From: Euryarchaeota archaeon UBA439
GTDB lineage: Archaea; Thermoplasmatota; Poseidoniia; Poseidoniales; Thalassarchaeaceae
Direction: 5' to 3'
Length of the DNA: 38,483 nt
Assembly: GCA_002497245.1 (NCBI GenBank)
Contig: DANB01000039.1
Coordinates: 1-38,483 of the forward strand
A program made the translations under genes and the position numbers. The notes under the pieces were generated by a model. It was not told the origin of the DNA, ran no database searches, and was given only the letters and a program-made list of their open reading frames with translations. Within the stretch, counting starts at the first letter, position 1, and each line of letters starts with the position of its first letter. Shown here in pieces: positions 16,661 to 25,550 of this stretch.

Positions 16661-18025
16661 ATGGAGAGCACTATGACCGGCAGATTACTAGTACGAAATG
16701 CGATGATGGTACTTCCTAACAGGATTGTTGAAGGTGACCTTCGGGTTAGTAATGGTTTAATCAAAACTATAGCACCTTTAGGGGGCCTGAATGCAGAGGC
16801 AGGAGAATTAGTGATAGATGCTACCGGATTGCACTTGTTGCCTGGCGCAATAGATCCACATGTACACTTCAGAGATCCAGGAAATCCTGAAAAAGAAGAT
16901 CTAGAAAGTGGAAGTAGGGCAGCAGCGGCAGGAGGAATTACCTCATTTTTAGATATGCCAAATACGTTCCCTAATGCTACCAATCGTTTAGCTCTGGAAG
17001 CAAAAATTTCTTCGGCTGCAAAAAAGACAGTTACGCATCATGGATTCTTCATTGGAGCCACAAAAAACAATGTTTCTGACTTACAAAGTGTACAGGGAAT
17101 GGATGGAGTCTGTGGAATAAAAATATTCATGGGAAGTAGTACAGGAGATTTACTAGTTCATGAGCAAAAGCATTTGGAAGAAATTTTTGCGAATACAGGG
17201 GGGATTATTGCTACACATGCAGAGGATGAAGAAAGATTACAATCAAGAATTTCTAAATTCAAAAATCGCACAGATATTGCTGCACATGCAGAATGTAGAG
17301 ATATTGAATGTGCTCTAATTGCTACAAAAAGAGCCGCTGCTTTAGCAAAGGATCATTCCCATCGTTTACATATTGTTCATTTAACAAGTGGAAAAGAAGC
17401 GGATTGGTTAGCATCAAGTAAAGGAGACCTAATCACAACAGAAGTTTGCACACAACATCTTACTTTCGATCAAGATGATGTCGAAAGGCTAGGAGTTCGT
17501 GCCTTGATGAATCCTCCAATCCGATATACAGAAGATAAAGAAAAGCTATGGAGTAGACTCAAAGATGGAACAATTGACTGTGTAGTTACCGATCATGCCC
17601 CGCACACTCTAGATGCAAAATCAGTTGGATTCCCAAATGCACCCGCTGGAATGCCAGGTGTAGAAACATCACTTCCTCTAATGCTTACACATGCTAAAGA
17701 GGGAAGGTGTTCTATTTCTGATGTTGTAAAATGGATGTGTGCTGGGCCTGCAAAAGTCTATGGAATACAAAACAAAGGGTCCTTAATCGAAGGATTTGAT
17801 GGTGACTTGACCTTAGTTGACTTGGAAAATCATAGAATCATTCAAGATTCAGATACATGGACAAGAGTCGGTTGGACGCCATATGCAGGTATGGAACTAA
17901 CAGGCTGGCCTATGTACACAATTGTCGATGGGAATATTGTCCACAAACGTGAGTTAGGAGGGAGCCTGAGAGGCAATCCTGTGGCACTTCCAGGAAGTAC
18001 TGGTAGAGTTTTGAAATTCAAATGA
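16661..18025 (+). CDS. pyrC: Dihydroorotase (class I)
   Basis: A zinc amidohydrolase that closes carbamoyl-aspartate to dihydroorotate in pyrimidine synthesis. Metal and catalytic residues are all present: H67 and H69 in DPHVHFRDPG, the lysine to be carbamylated K154 in GIKIFMGSSTG, H186 in THAED, H240 in HIVHLTS, and D311 in VVTDHAPH. The length of 454 residues is normal for the long (PyrC/AllB-like) form. DPHVHFRDPG and NPPIR fit dihydroorotase better than allantoinase, though the two families are close. ATG at 16661 is used; ATG at 16673 is equally possible. No other pyrimidine gene is nearby. It ends 2 nt from the convergent lipoprotein gene. Confidence 0.9.
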   Translation: MESTMTGRLLVRNAMMVLPNRIVEGDLRVSNGLIKTIAPLGGLNAEAGELVIDATGLHLLPGAIDPHVHFRDPGNPEKEDLESGSRAAAAGGITSFLDMPNTFPNATNRLALEAKISSAAKKTVTHHGFFIGATKNNVSDLQSVQGMDGVCGIKIFMGSSTGDLLVHEQKHLEEIFANTGGIIATHAEDEERLQSRISKFKNRTDIAAHAECRDIECALIATKRAAALAKDHSHRLHIVHLTSGKEADWLASSKGDLITTEVCTQHLTFDQDDVERLGVRALMNPPIRYTEDKEKLWSRLKDGTIDCVVTDHAPHTLDAKSVGFPNAPAGMPGVETSLPLMLTHAKEGRCSISDVVKWMCAGPAKVYGIQNKGSLIEGFDGDLTLVDLENHRIIQDSDTWTRVGWTPYAGMELTGWPMYTIVDGNIVHKRELGGSLRGNPVALPGSTGRVLKFK

Positions 18026-18027
18026 TT

Positions 18028-18048
18028 CTAATCTTGACCTGGGATTAG
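18028..18048. terminator. Short inverted repeat at the pyrC/lipoprotein junction
   Basis: CTAATC and GATTAG form a 6-bp stem with a 9-nt loop beginning at the minus-strand stop codon. It is weak by itself and is listed because similar repeats occur at other convergent junctions. Confidence 0.22.
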
Positions 18049-20334
18049 TAATTCATCAGTCAGAGACATTTCAGAGGTATTATGAACTGTAACTCCAAGA
18101 GAAGAGAATGCATAGATATAATCGCCCATAAATATTGAACGACGAATGCTAGTTGAACCATAATACCACCAATCATCCTCAGCATTATAGAATTCTGAAT
18201 GATCAACTTCTCCATGATTAGAAAGACTCAAATTATCAATATCGACATTGATTAATTTGAGCAACGATATATATTCATAATTATAATATGGTGATTCATC
18301 ATTCTGAATATATCGGTATGTAGAAAGTGGAATCGCAAGCAAATCTTCAGGAGCCCAATATGTGAATGCTTTGTGTTCATATGTGGCTTCAGACCATGAC
18401 CATGACCAGCCACAATTACGAATATCAGCACAATTCTCATCAGTGTAAGCAGGAGATATTGGCATTGAATCGGCTAGAGTAGGATTGGTTGGATCACTTA
18501 CATCGAAAAGAGAAATCTGTGTAGTAGACCAATCTAGTCCTAAACCATCTTCACCTGGTCCAATCCCAATAGTCAACAATGTGTTTTCGTTTACTGGGTG
18601 AATATAAGTAGATACTCCGGGAACTTCCAACTCTCCAAGAATAATAGGTTCAAATGGGTTTGATAAATCAATAACCCATAGTGGATCGATGTTCTCAAAT
18701 GTTACAAGATATCCTCTGTCTCCAATAAATCTAGCACTCCAGATTGTTTCATTAGGAGCAATATTTTCCACTATTCCAACCTGAATTAAAGAATTACAAG
18801 GTGAAATTAAACAGTCATCTCCTTCATGATGAAGAATTGTCACTTGGTTGGAAGGACCTGTAAAAATAGGCTCCCCATTCTCATCCAATTCACCATCTAA
18901 CCACCATCTTCCCCAGGCATCAGAAGTTGAAGCGATTCTTATCGAACCTTGAAACTCACTCATCGAGAATTGGTCTTGAACGGTCCCCGAAACCCTTCCC
19001 GAACCTAAATAAGATGTTGAATTACTATCTGAAATATCAAATGCATGGATGTTTGTAGCATCTTCAAAATCATTATTTCTCCAAAACCACCACCAGTCTG
19101 CAACTGGCTCAGCTAATAATAGAGTATTTCCCGAAGAATAGACATGAGCCCAACGAGATGTAATATGATCTATCTCAAACTCTGTTTCTTCACCTAATAA
19201 TTTCATAGTCATTATTGTTGTTAATCCACGCACTGATGAATTCTGGCTAGCAGAAAACTCGTTACAATCATCAGAGTATGTTGGAATTGTAGAATAAGTA
19301 CCATCAGAACCTAATACATACATTTGAGGAACAAAATCTTCCAATGTTAACGAATTAATCACTTCTTGATTCGAACTAATGGTATCCCTTAATGATCTGT
19401 TCCATAAATCCATTCTATCTTGAGTATCTTCTATTTCATAATAATATTCAGGAAGATTTACCCATGTATTAATTCCTTGAAAATACGTGTAAAGGTGAGT
19501 TACAGAACGAACTGTACCATCTACCAATCTAGCTGTGTGATAATTCCCCTCAATAAACAATTCTTCCTCTATAACTGGATTATTTCTATCACTTATATCG
19601 ACAACAGAATACATTACGAGGCTTTCATATCTTGTGTAAGTATAAGTGTGCAAAATACTATCAGAGTCATAATATGAATAGCTTTCTTCGTGCCCCATTA
19701 ATTCCAGTAATGGATGATTTGATTCAAGGTTCCAGTAATTAATACGGGATGTAATAACTACACGATCGCCTTCAAGCATCATCTGCATAGGAGTACCCAG
19801 CATCGACAAATTAGATACCAAATCTATTTCGCCAAATTCTGGAACACCCATAATCAAGAATTTATTGCCATTTAACATGTACACATAATGTCCATCCGTT
19901 TTTATGAAATCAGCTTCATCAACTCCTGATTCTTGATTATTCGTACCAGAAAACTCACCATCTCGATTATCAGATGATGTTGACGTGTCAACAGATACTT
20001 CAGCAATTCCATCTCCCTCTGCAAGCATTACATCATCAAACCATAATCCTCCTGGGCTAGGAGACCAGTAGTAGTATGATTGTTGATCTAATTGAACCAT
20101 CATTTCATCATGTACAGATTTCCTTAGATCAGCCAATAAATTATCACATTCATCATAATTAACTAACTCTGGAGAACCATAAATACGTTCAGAGAGGTTT
20201 AATTGGGGATACTCGCCATCAATTAAAGTTATTTTTTTATCAATATCATTATTAATATCATCAATAATACCCAAGCATCCTGAAGAAATAAGGGTAAACA
20301 ATACAATGATACTAGTTAATGGCTTAGTATTCAT
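18028..20334 (-). CDS. Secreted lipoprotein with C-terminal beta-propeller domain (COG4880-type)
   Basis: A 768-residue exported protein. The N-terminus is a lipoprotein signal with lipobox LISSGC (C20), so it is probably lipid-anchored outside the cell. The segment ending NNQESGVDEADFIKTDG, followed by HYVYMLNGNKFLIM, is the hallmark of the secreted C-terminal beta-propeller family distantly related to WD40. Repeated blades follow, with phrases such as DISDRNNPVIEEELFIEG, DLSNPFEPIILGELEVPG and DVSDPTNPTLADSMPI. The function of this family is not established; binding of a surface ligand is likely. I chose the ATG at 20334, which has GGCGAT upstream; an in-frame GTG at 20346 adds four residues. 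Confidence 0.87.
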   Translation of the reverse strand: MNTKPLTSIIVLFTLISSGCLGIIDDINNDIDKKITLIDGEYPQLNLSERIYGSPELVNYDECDNLLADLRKSVHDEMMVQLDQQSYYYWSPSPGGLWFDDVMLAEGDGIAEVSVDTSTSSDNRDGEFSGTNNQESGVDEADFIKTDGHYVYMLNGNKFLIMGVPEFGEIDLVSNLSMLGTPMQMMLEGDRVVITSRINYWNLESNHPLLELMGHEESYSYYDSDSILHTYTYTRYESLVMYSVVDISDRNNPVIEEELFIEGNYHTARLVDGTVRSVTHLYTYFQGINTWVNLPEYYYEIEDTQDRMDLWNRSLRDTISSNQEVINSLTLEDFVPQMYVLGSDGTYSTIPTYSDDCNEFSASQNSSVRGLTTIMTMKLLGEETEFEIDHITSRWAHVYSSGNTLLLAEPVADWWWFWRNNDFEDATNIHAFDISDSNSTSYLGSGRVSGTVQDQFSMSEFQGSIRIASTSDAWGRWWLDGELDENGEPIFTGPSNQVTILHHEGDDCLISPCNSLIQVGIVENIAPNETIWSARFIGDRGYLVTFENIDPLWVIDLSNPFEPIILGELEVPGVSTYIHPVNENTLLTIGIGPGEDGLGLDWSTTQISLFDVSDPTNPTLADSMPISPAYTDENCADIRNCGWSWSWSEATYEHKAFTYWAPEDLLAIPLSTYRYIQNDESPYYNYEYISLLKLINVDIDNLSLSNHGEVDHSEFYNAEDDWWYYGSTSIRRSIFMGDYIYAFSSLGVTVHNTSEMSLTDELLIPGQD

Positions 20335-20382
20335 GAAATCGCCCACTTAGCTATTTATTAAGAATGAGTTGGTATATTGACT

Positions 20383-20562
20383 CTAACACATATTAGACGG
20401 ATTAGGAATAATGGTAATTGTTATCGGATCGACCTCTTCAGATTCTTCATCATCCATGGCAGTCGATGTTTCAACGGCTACATCGCTTTCAGCGGAGCCG
20501 AGGCTTTGAGTGCCGGCTAAAAAAATCAGCGCAGCAAGTTGTATGTTCAATTCCTGATCCAT
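20383..20562 (-). CDS. Possible 59-residue secreted or membrane acidic peptide
   Basis: An ATG-to-TAG frame of 59 codons. The product starts MDQELNIQLAALIFLAGTQS, a short hydrophobic stretch that could act as a weak signal or membrane segment. The middle is acidic (MDDEESEEV), and the end is ITITIIPNPSNMC with a terminal cysteine. A TATA-like box lies ~31 nt upstream of the ATG. The stop is 49 nt before the lipoprotein ATG on the same strand, so they could be cotranscribed. The frame is locally richer in GC than the flanks, as expected for coding DNA here. No family is recognised. Chance remains possible for so short a frame. Confidence 0.4.
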   Translation of the reverse strand: MDQELNIQLAALIFLAGTQSLGSAESDVAVETSTAMDDEESEEVDPITITIIPNPSNMC

Positions 20563-20587
20563 CGATATTCAATTTGGTGATTAATAC

Positions 20588-20598
20588 TTAATATAAAT
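20588..20598 (-). promoter_or_regulatory. Putative TATA box for the 59-codon frame and downstream lipoprotein
   Basis: The minus strand reads GATTTATATTA, centred ~31 nt before the small ATG. This would give a leader of about five nt. Confidence 0.35.
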
Positions 20599-20746
20599 CA
20601 TTAATTGAGTCATACGTGCATCAAACTAGAAAATACTCTAAATCTAGCAAATATTCGGTTATTTCTAAAGAATAAGAAGATTTTACATTTGACGTCATCA
20701 ATCGTCGTGTTGAAGAAGTGAGGCTCTTGTGTAGGGGCGAAAACTG

Positions 20747-21781
20747 ATGAGCGAGAACCGAGAAAACGATATTGAAAGTTCGGAAGAATTTGTTGAATCT
20801 ATGTTGACTTCTGCCCGTTCTATAATACGTACTTGTCTACAAATAAGGTCATTTGAGACCACGCTAATAGTCACAGACCCTGAAAGTTCTGTTATTGGAA
20901 GAGCTTTGTATGAAGCCTCAGCAGAAGTAACTGATAGAACTCTGATGATGATGATGCCAACATCTCACAAAAAAGGAAGCGAGCCCCCAGATTATGTTGC
21001 TGAATTAATGAGGAAACAAGATGTTGTTATTTTAGCTACAAAAAGTTCGATGACACATACTAAAGCAAGAATAAATGCCTCTAGAACCGGTAGAACAAGA
21101 ATTATTTCTATGCCAGGAATTAGTGAACAAATGTTCTCAACCGGTGGAATGACTGCTGATTATAACGCTCTTCAGAAAGAATTATCAGGATTAACATCAT
21201 TATTTAGGAGAAAAAGAGATGTGAAAGTGACTTCTCCAGCAGGCACTGATATTACATTTAGCATAGGAGCAAAATGGAGAACTGATGATAATGGGATTTG
21301 CAACAGACCGGGACAGGTAATGAATTTACCATCAGGAAGAGTATTTGTATTTCCAAAGGAAGAAACAATGAATGGCCAAATAGTAATTGATGGTTCTTGG
21401 GAAGGAGAAATAATTGATGAACCAATTATCATGAAAATCGAGAATGGAGTTGTTACTGATATTTCAGAAAGTAGTTTTACTGAAAAAATAAACTCAACTT
21501 TTGATGAAGTTAGTAAATCTCTAAATAAAAATAAAGCAGCAATTGTAAAAACCGTTGCAGAATTCGGATTTGGAATGAATTCGAGGGCTAAAGTAATAGG
21601 AAATCTACTTGAAGATCAGGTAGTTCGTGGTGCTGCTCATTTTATCTTAGGCGATAACTCTGCATACGGTGGTAAAAATAATATCGGATTACAGATGAGA
21701 GGAGTCATATTGAAACCCACAATTGAATTGAAAGATATAGATTTAGTAAAGGATGGAAAAATAATTGCTCGAAGGAATTGA
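20747..21781 (+). CDS. Aminopeptidase T-like (M29/COG2309-related) protein with altered metal site
   Basis: A 344-residue protein resembling the AmpS/leucyl aminopeptidase family, metal-dependent exopeptidases. The recognisable parts are the N-terminal domain (IGRALYEASAEV ... MRKQDVVILATKSSMTHTKAR), the central NLPSGRVFVFPKEE and the C-terminal GAAHFILGDNSAYGG followed by GVILKPTIEL. H298 and D303 fit the C-terminal metal-binding segment. In typical members the central motif reads NLPxGE, with the Glu as metal ligand; here that position is R198. Either a nearby Glu (EE after the motif) substitutes or catalysis differs. The next gene is directly coupled. The molecular role is therefore less certain than the fold. 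Confidence 0.72.
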   Translation: MSENRENDIESSEEFVESMLTSARSIIRTCLQIRSFETTLIVTDPESSVIGRALYEASAEVTDRTLMMMMPTSHKKGSEPPDYVAELMRKQDVVILATKSSMTHTKARINASRTGRTRIISMPGISEQMFSTGGMTADYNALQKELSGLTSLFRRKRDVKVTSPAGTDITFSIGAKWRTDDNGICNRPGQVMNLPSGRVFVFPKEETMNGQIVIDGSWEGEIIDEPIIMKIENGVVTDISESSFTEKINSTFDEVSKSLNKNKAAIVKTVAEFGFGMNSRAKVIGNLLEDQVVRGAAHFILGDNSAYGGKNNIGLQMRGVILKPTIELKDIDLVKDGKIIARRN

Positions 21782-21786
21782 TAGAA

Positions 21787-22392
21787 ATGAGAGCTTTTCT
21801 TTGGTGTAATGGTGAATTACCAAGTCAAGAAATTATTGATAATTTAGGAGAAATTTCTCCGCTATTCGGAGTTGATGGGGGAGGGAATAAGGCAAACTCA
21901 TTGGGGTTTGAAGTTAAAGAAATATTGGGGGACTTAGATTCAATCGATAATAATGATTCTCAAACCAAAAGAACTCTATTAGAAAATCAAAATTTCAGTG
22001 ATTTAACTAAAACAATTAATGAATTAGTAAAAAGAGGTTTTTCAGAATTTGAAATCTTAGGAGTTGATGGAGGAGATACTGGACACATGCTAGGGGTATG
22101 GGGTTCTCTGGCAGAGTTACCTGATGATTTAGTGATTAGGTTATATCATCAAAACTCTACCACTCATAGAATTACTTCTAAATTAGGCAGTTTCGAGTTT
22201 GAAATGGGTAAGGATAAAGTGTTTTCAGTTTTTGCTCTCTCAAAATGTCAAAATTTATACATTAAAGGTGCTGAATGGGAAATCTTCAACGAAGAATTGG
22301 ATTTGTCAACCAAAGGACTCCATAACAAAGGATTAGGTGATCCAATAACAATTAGTGGAGATGGAATCCTAGCACTAATTATTGAGAATTAA
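21787..22392 (+). CDS. Thiamine pyrophosphokinase-like protein with atypical active-site motifs
   Basis: A ~201-residue protein with the layout of thiamine pyrophosphokinase, which transfers diphosphate from ATP to thiamine. Support: the beginning LFGVDGGGNKANSLG, the ILGDLDSI motif (usually GDFDS), EILGVDGGDTGHMLG in the place of GGRxDH, and the C-terminal STKGLHNKGLGDPITIS resembling the thiamine-binding TxGLSNE region. The DxTD motif is changed to NFSDLTKTI and the GGR arginine is absent. It may be a divergent TPK or a related enzyme of the same fold. An in-frame TTG at 21778 overlaps the upstream stop; the ATG nine nt later is preferred. It ends exactly at the convergent permease gene. 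Confidence 0.68.
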   Translation: MRAFLWCNGELPSQEIIDNLGEISPLFGVDGGGNKANSLGFEVKEILGDLDSIDNNDSQTKRTLLENQNFSDLTKTINELVKRGFSEFEILGVDGGDTGHMLGVWGSLAELPDDLVIRLYHQNSTTHRITSKLGSFEFEMGKDKVFSVFALSKCQNLYIKGAEWEIFNEELDLSTKGLHNKGLGDPITISGDGILALIIEN

Positions 22393-23520
22393 TCACTCCT
22401 CTTCATAGGGAGTTGGGTTTTGAGAAAGTAACATTGCAATAGGTCTTGTACGAGGATCACTTTCTAAAGCAATTTTCATAATTACTGCGAGTGGCACTCC
22501 AAGTACTGCACCCATCAGACCCCAAGCCCATCCCCAAAATGAAACCAAAATCAATAGAACAATTGGAGACATATCAAGTCTCTGACCGGCTAATTGAGGT
22601 TCGACAAATGCACCCCAAGCCTGCTGATTAGCAATTAGTAGACCTATCATAATCAGAGCGGTCGTTGGTTCTAACAAGATTAAAGCTAATATTCCAGGAG
22701 GAATCATAGAAATTAATGCCCCAATGTAAGGTATAAAATCTAAAAAGAAAGTTATGGAAGCCCAAAGAAACCATCCAGGAATTGAAAGATAATTTAGAAT
22801 TATGGCAGCAATTACGGCTTGGCCAAACGCTACTGTAGCTCTAGTAATGACATAAGTATTAATTCCCTGTCCAGAATTAGAAGCAATTTTCTTGAAACGA
22901 CTAACTTCCTCAGGATAGGCAGCCTTTATTCTGTTAGGTAGAGTCTCAGCTTCAAGAATAATAAATAACAGGAAAATGAATACTGTAGCGGCGCTAGCCG
23001 TGAATCCTGCAATTGAACCTACGAAATCTGTCGCAAATGTTGTAATTACGTCGATACTAATTAACTCCGTTAATCCAGAGGTGTCAATTTGGTAACCAAA
23101 TATTTCTTGATTCTCAAGACGTGACATTTTCTCAGCGAATGCGTCTGTGATTCTTTGTTGGGTGGAGGCTTCTGTAAATTCAGTTAGATTAGAATAAAGA
23201 ATCTGGGATGCAAAGAATATCACTAGACCAACTATACTTAATAGGCCGCCATATGCTAACAGAGGGTGTCCAAATCTTTTCTCTAACCAATTAGCGGGAG
23301 GCCTGATTAATAAGAAAAGTAAGGTTGCTATTACTAGTGGTTGAATAACGGCTTTAAGATGGATAATTGCGAGTATAGAAATAAACAGAATTACAAGAAT
23401 ATCTGAAACTGTACTTACTGGAATACCTCTAAATGCCTTCGTGGATGTCATGCGCGTCCCCAACCCTCCGAGCACTTCTGACTGATGAAGGATTTCCCGG
23501 TAATTACTGAATTCGCTCAT
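22393..23520 (-). CDS. AI-2E family (PF01594-type) membrane permease
   Basis: A 375-residue polytopic membrane protein with about eight hydrophobic segments. The layout matches the AI-2 exporter-like (TqsA/YdiK/PerM) family: two N-terminal helix pairs, a soluble segment (~100-165), then helices with the conserved FLDFIPYIGALISMIPPGILAL and the end GLMGAVLGVPLAVIMKIA. Some family members export AI-2, others act as Na+/H+ antiporters, so the substrate is not known. Its first 17 nt overlap the end of the upstream glycosyltransferase gene on the same strand, showing a two-gene operon. Confidence 0.88.
   Translation of the reverse strand: MSEFSNYREILHQSEVLGGLGTRMTSTKAFRGIPVSTVSDILVILFISILAIIHLKAVIQPLVIATLLFLLIRPPANWLEKRFGHPLLAYGGLLSIVGLVIFFASQILYSNLTEFTEASTQQRITDAFAEKMSRLENQEIFGYQIDTSGLTELISIDVITTFATDFVGSIAGFTASAATVFIFLLFIILEAETLPNRIKAAYPEEVSRFKKIASNSGQGINTYVITRATVAFGQAVIAAIILNYLSIPGWFLWASITFFLDFIPYIGALISMIPPGILALILLEPTTALIMIGLLIANQQAWGAFVEPQLAGQRLDMSPIVLLILVSFWGWAWGLMGAVLGVPLAVIMKIALESDPRTRPIAMLLSQNPTPYEEE
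22395..22413. terminator. Short inverted repeat at the TPK-like/permease junction
   Basis: ACTCC and GGAGT (plus one T-G pair) form a 5-6 bp stem with a small loop just inside the permease C-terminal codons, where convergent stops abut with no spacer. Weak evidence. Confidence 0.2.
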
Positions 23521-24715
23521 AAATTTCTATGAAATTATCTGCATCGATCTCATATGTGAAATTCTGAAGTACCCTTTTACGGCCAGCAACTCCCTTCTTT
23601 TGTAACGATTTCTTGTCACTAATTTCTTTCAAAATTGTTTCAGACATTGAATTAATATCTCCCATGTCAAAAAGTGCACCTACTTCTGAATCCACCATTT
23701 CGGGTAATGGACCATGATTGACAGTTACAACGGGTGTACCTGAAGACATTGATTCGAGAGGTATCAGACCTTGACCCTCATAATAAGAAGGATACACGGT
23801 TAGATCGGCATTTCTGAATAATTCTGCTAGTTCTTCAAATGACATACTAGATTCAATGTAAACAGATGAAGATATACCGAGACTATGTGCTTGATTGAGA
23901 AGACGTTTTCTGAGATGTCCTCGACCAACAATTACTAATTTACAATTAGAAAAATTAGATTTAACATTAGCAAAAGCTTGCAATAGTGAACCATAGCCTT
24001 TTCTAGCTGCTAAACGTCCTACTGCGAGCAATAATATATCATCATCTGAACAACCAAAACGACTTCTGAAATCTTTATTCCGATTTTCGCTAGGAGTGAA
24101 CATTTCTGTATCAACACCCCAATAAATTACTTCACAATCCCAATCATTAGGAGGAGAGTATCGAGAAAGAAAATCTCTCTTAGTAGCCTCGGAATTTGCT
24201 ACACAAACATCTGAGCCCGATAATGCCTGATTCTCAAACTTAGCGTATCTATTAGATGTCAATAATATCGCTAAATCATTTGGGTTAGCCCATACTGCAG
24301 TTTCTTTTTGTTCTTTAGCAGTTAAAAGACCGTCCTTTTCACCTAACCAAGATCCGTGTAATGAAGAGACTATGGGAGCTACATTCATTTTACAATCCCG
24401 AAACTGTTTTGCACTCCATGAAATCATGGGACAATGTAAATGAACAACATCTACGGGATTTAATTTATTCAATTTCTTGAGCGCTCGAAGAGCAGAACGA
24501 CCATAGGAACGGGTAAATTCCATTGGTATCCTAAGCCATCCAACTGAGATTACTTCAACTCCTGATATGGATGGTGTATTTTTTCCTCCGCCATTTCTTG
24601 TGATTATAGTGACTTGATGACCTCTTGAAGCTAAGGCAGATGAAAGATGAAAAACAGTTGACCCCATGCCTCCCCAGCGAGGTGGATATTCAGCAGACAA
24701 CATGGCGATGTGCAT
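23504..24715 (-). CDS. GT4-family glycosyltransferase
   Basis: A 403-residue GT-B-fold glycosyltransferase using a nucleotide sugar, probably for surface glycan, glycolipid or protein glycosylation. The N-terminal acceptor domain has the start SAEYPPRWGGMGSTVFHLSSAL with the glycine-rich loop. The C-terminal domain begins near LLAVGRLAARKGYGSLLQAF and has the EX7E region EGQGLIPLESMSSGTPVV, typical of retaining GT4 enzymes. No membrane helix is present, so it acts at the inner membrane face or in the cytosol. The donor and acceptor are unknown. It shares an operon with the permease and is divergent from a GT2 gene, suggesting a small glycan locus. Confidence 0.9.
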   Translation of the reverse strand: MHIAMLSAEYPPRWGGMGSTVFHLSSALASRGHQVTIITRNGGGKNTPSISGVEVISVGWLRIPMEFTRSYGRSALRALKKLNKLNPVDVVHLHCPMISWSAKQFRDCKMNVAPIVSSLHGSWLGEKDGLLTAKEQKETAVWANPNDLAILLTSNRYAKFENQALSGSDVCVANSEATKRDFLSRYSPPNDWDCEVIYWGVDTEMFTPSENRNKDFRSRFGCSDDDILLLAVGRLAARKGYGSLLQAFANVKSNFSNCKLVIVGRGHLRKRLLNQAHSLGISSSVYIESSMSFEELAELFRNADLTVYPSYYEGQGLIPLESMSSGTPVVTVNHGPLPEMVDSEVGALFDMGDINSMSETILKEISDKKSLQKKGVAGRKRVLQNFTYEIDADNFIEIYERIQ

Positions 24716-24818
24716 ACACTATCGTACCTGCGTTGAGTTCACCTGTTTTCAAGAGATTGGATACAGGACTGGTAACAGTTTGATTCAAATCATGTATTAG
24801 TGTCGCAGATATGAGAAT

Positions 24819-25550
24819 ATGTCTGACACACTACCCGTCCATGTTACAGTAGTAATACCTACAAGAAATGAAGAGGCTGCAATAGTAGATACTATTCGTT
24901 CGATACCTAAAGGAGATTGGTGTGAAAAAATTGACTTCTTAATCATAGATGGGAACTCAACAGATAGGACAAGAGAATTAGCTGAAGAAGAAGGAGCTAA
25001 TGTCTATTTAGAGCCACGAAAAGGATACGGGAGAGCATACAAAACCGGATTTGCAATGGCACCCGGAGATATTATTGTAACAATGGATGCAGATTGTACA
25101 TATCCTGGAGAAGAAGTTCCTGCTCTTGTAAAAAAATTAATTGATGAGGACTTAAAATGGATTACTTGTGATAGATTAAAGCGAGCGGAGGAAGGTTCGA
25201 TGCCAGGACTTCATGGATTTGGAAACTGGGTTTTATCTAAAACCGCGGCAATTCTCTATTGGTACGGAATACATGACTCTCAAAGTGGAATGTGGGTTTT
25301 TAGAAAGTCAATCTTTGAAGATGAAAGAGTAAGGCCAAAACATGATGGAATGCCACTATCTCAAGAATTTAAAATTAGAGCAAGGAGATATCTAGGTAAG
25401 AAGAATACAGCTGAAGTTAGCGTACCATATCGGCCACGTGTTGGAGAGGCTGAAATTAACACATGGGGTGATGGATTACTAAATCTAAGATTCTTATTTA
25501 CACATAGGCTAGGTTTAACTCAACAAAAAACACCTTGGGGACCTGAATAA
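24819..25550 (+). CDS. GT2-family glycosyltransferase, polyprenyl-phosphate sugar synthase-like
   Basis: A 243-residue GT-A glycosyltransferase similar to dolichol-phosphate mannose/glucose synthases, which load a sugar on a polyprenyl phosphate for N-glycosylation. The fold is shown by VTVVIPTRNEEAAIVDTI, IIDGNSTDRT, KGYGRAYKTGF, the DxD motif in VTMDADCTYPGEEVP, and SGMWVFRKSIF before the catalytic QEF. No transmembrane helices follow, as in the soluble DPM1-type class. It is transcribed divergently from the GT4 gene across ~100 nt. Its stop codon abuts that of the convergent giant surface-protein gene, both ending GAA TAA. Confidence 0.88.
   Translation: MSDTLPVHVTVVIPTRNEEAAIVDTIRSIPKGDWCEKIDFLIIDGNSTDRTRELAEEEGANVYLEPRKGYGRAYKTGFAMAPGDIIVTMDADCTYPGEEVPALVKKLIDEDLKWITCDRLKRAEEGSMPGLHGFGNWVLSKTAAILYWYGIHDSQSGMWVFRKSIFEDERVRPKHDGMPLSQEFKIRARRYLGKKNTAEVSVPYRPRVGEAEINTWGDGLLNLRFLFTHRLGLTQQKTPWGPE

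Larger units (their letters stand above)
20335..20746. other. 412-nt gap between the lipoprotein gene and the aminopeptidase-T-like gene
   Basis: This is one of the two longest spacers. Its left part holds a possible 59-codon minus-strand gene, and a TATA-like site for that gene lies to its right. The remaining ~150 nt up to the plus-strand gene are AT-rich, with no recognisable RNA or repeat. A clear plus-strand promoter was not identified. Confidence 0.6.

Noticed and set aside
22393..23520. Quorum-sensing exporter for AI-2
   Set aside because: Family naming alone does not show AI-2 transport, and no luxS-like gene is visible. It was annotated only by family.
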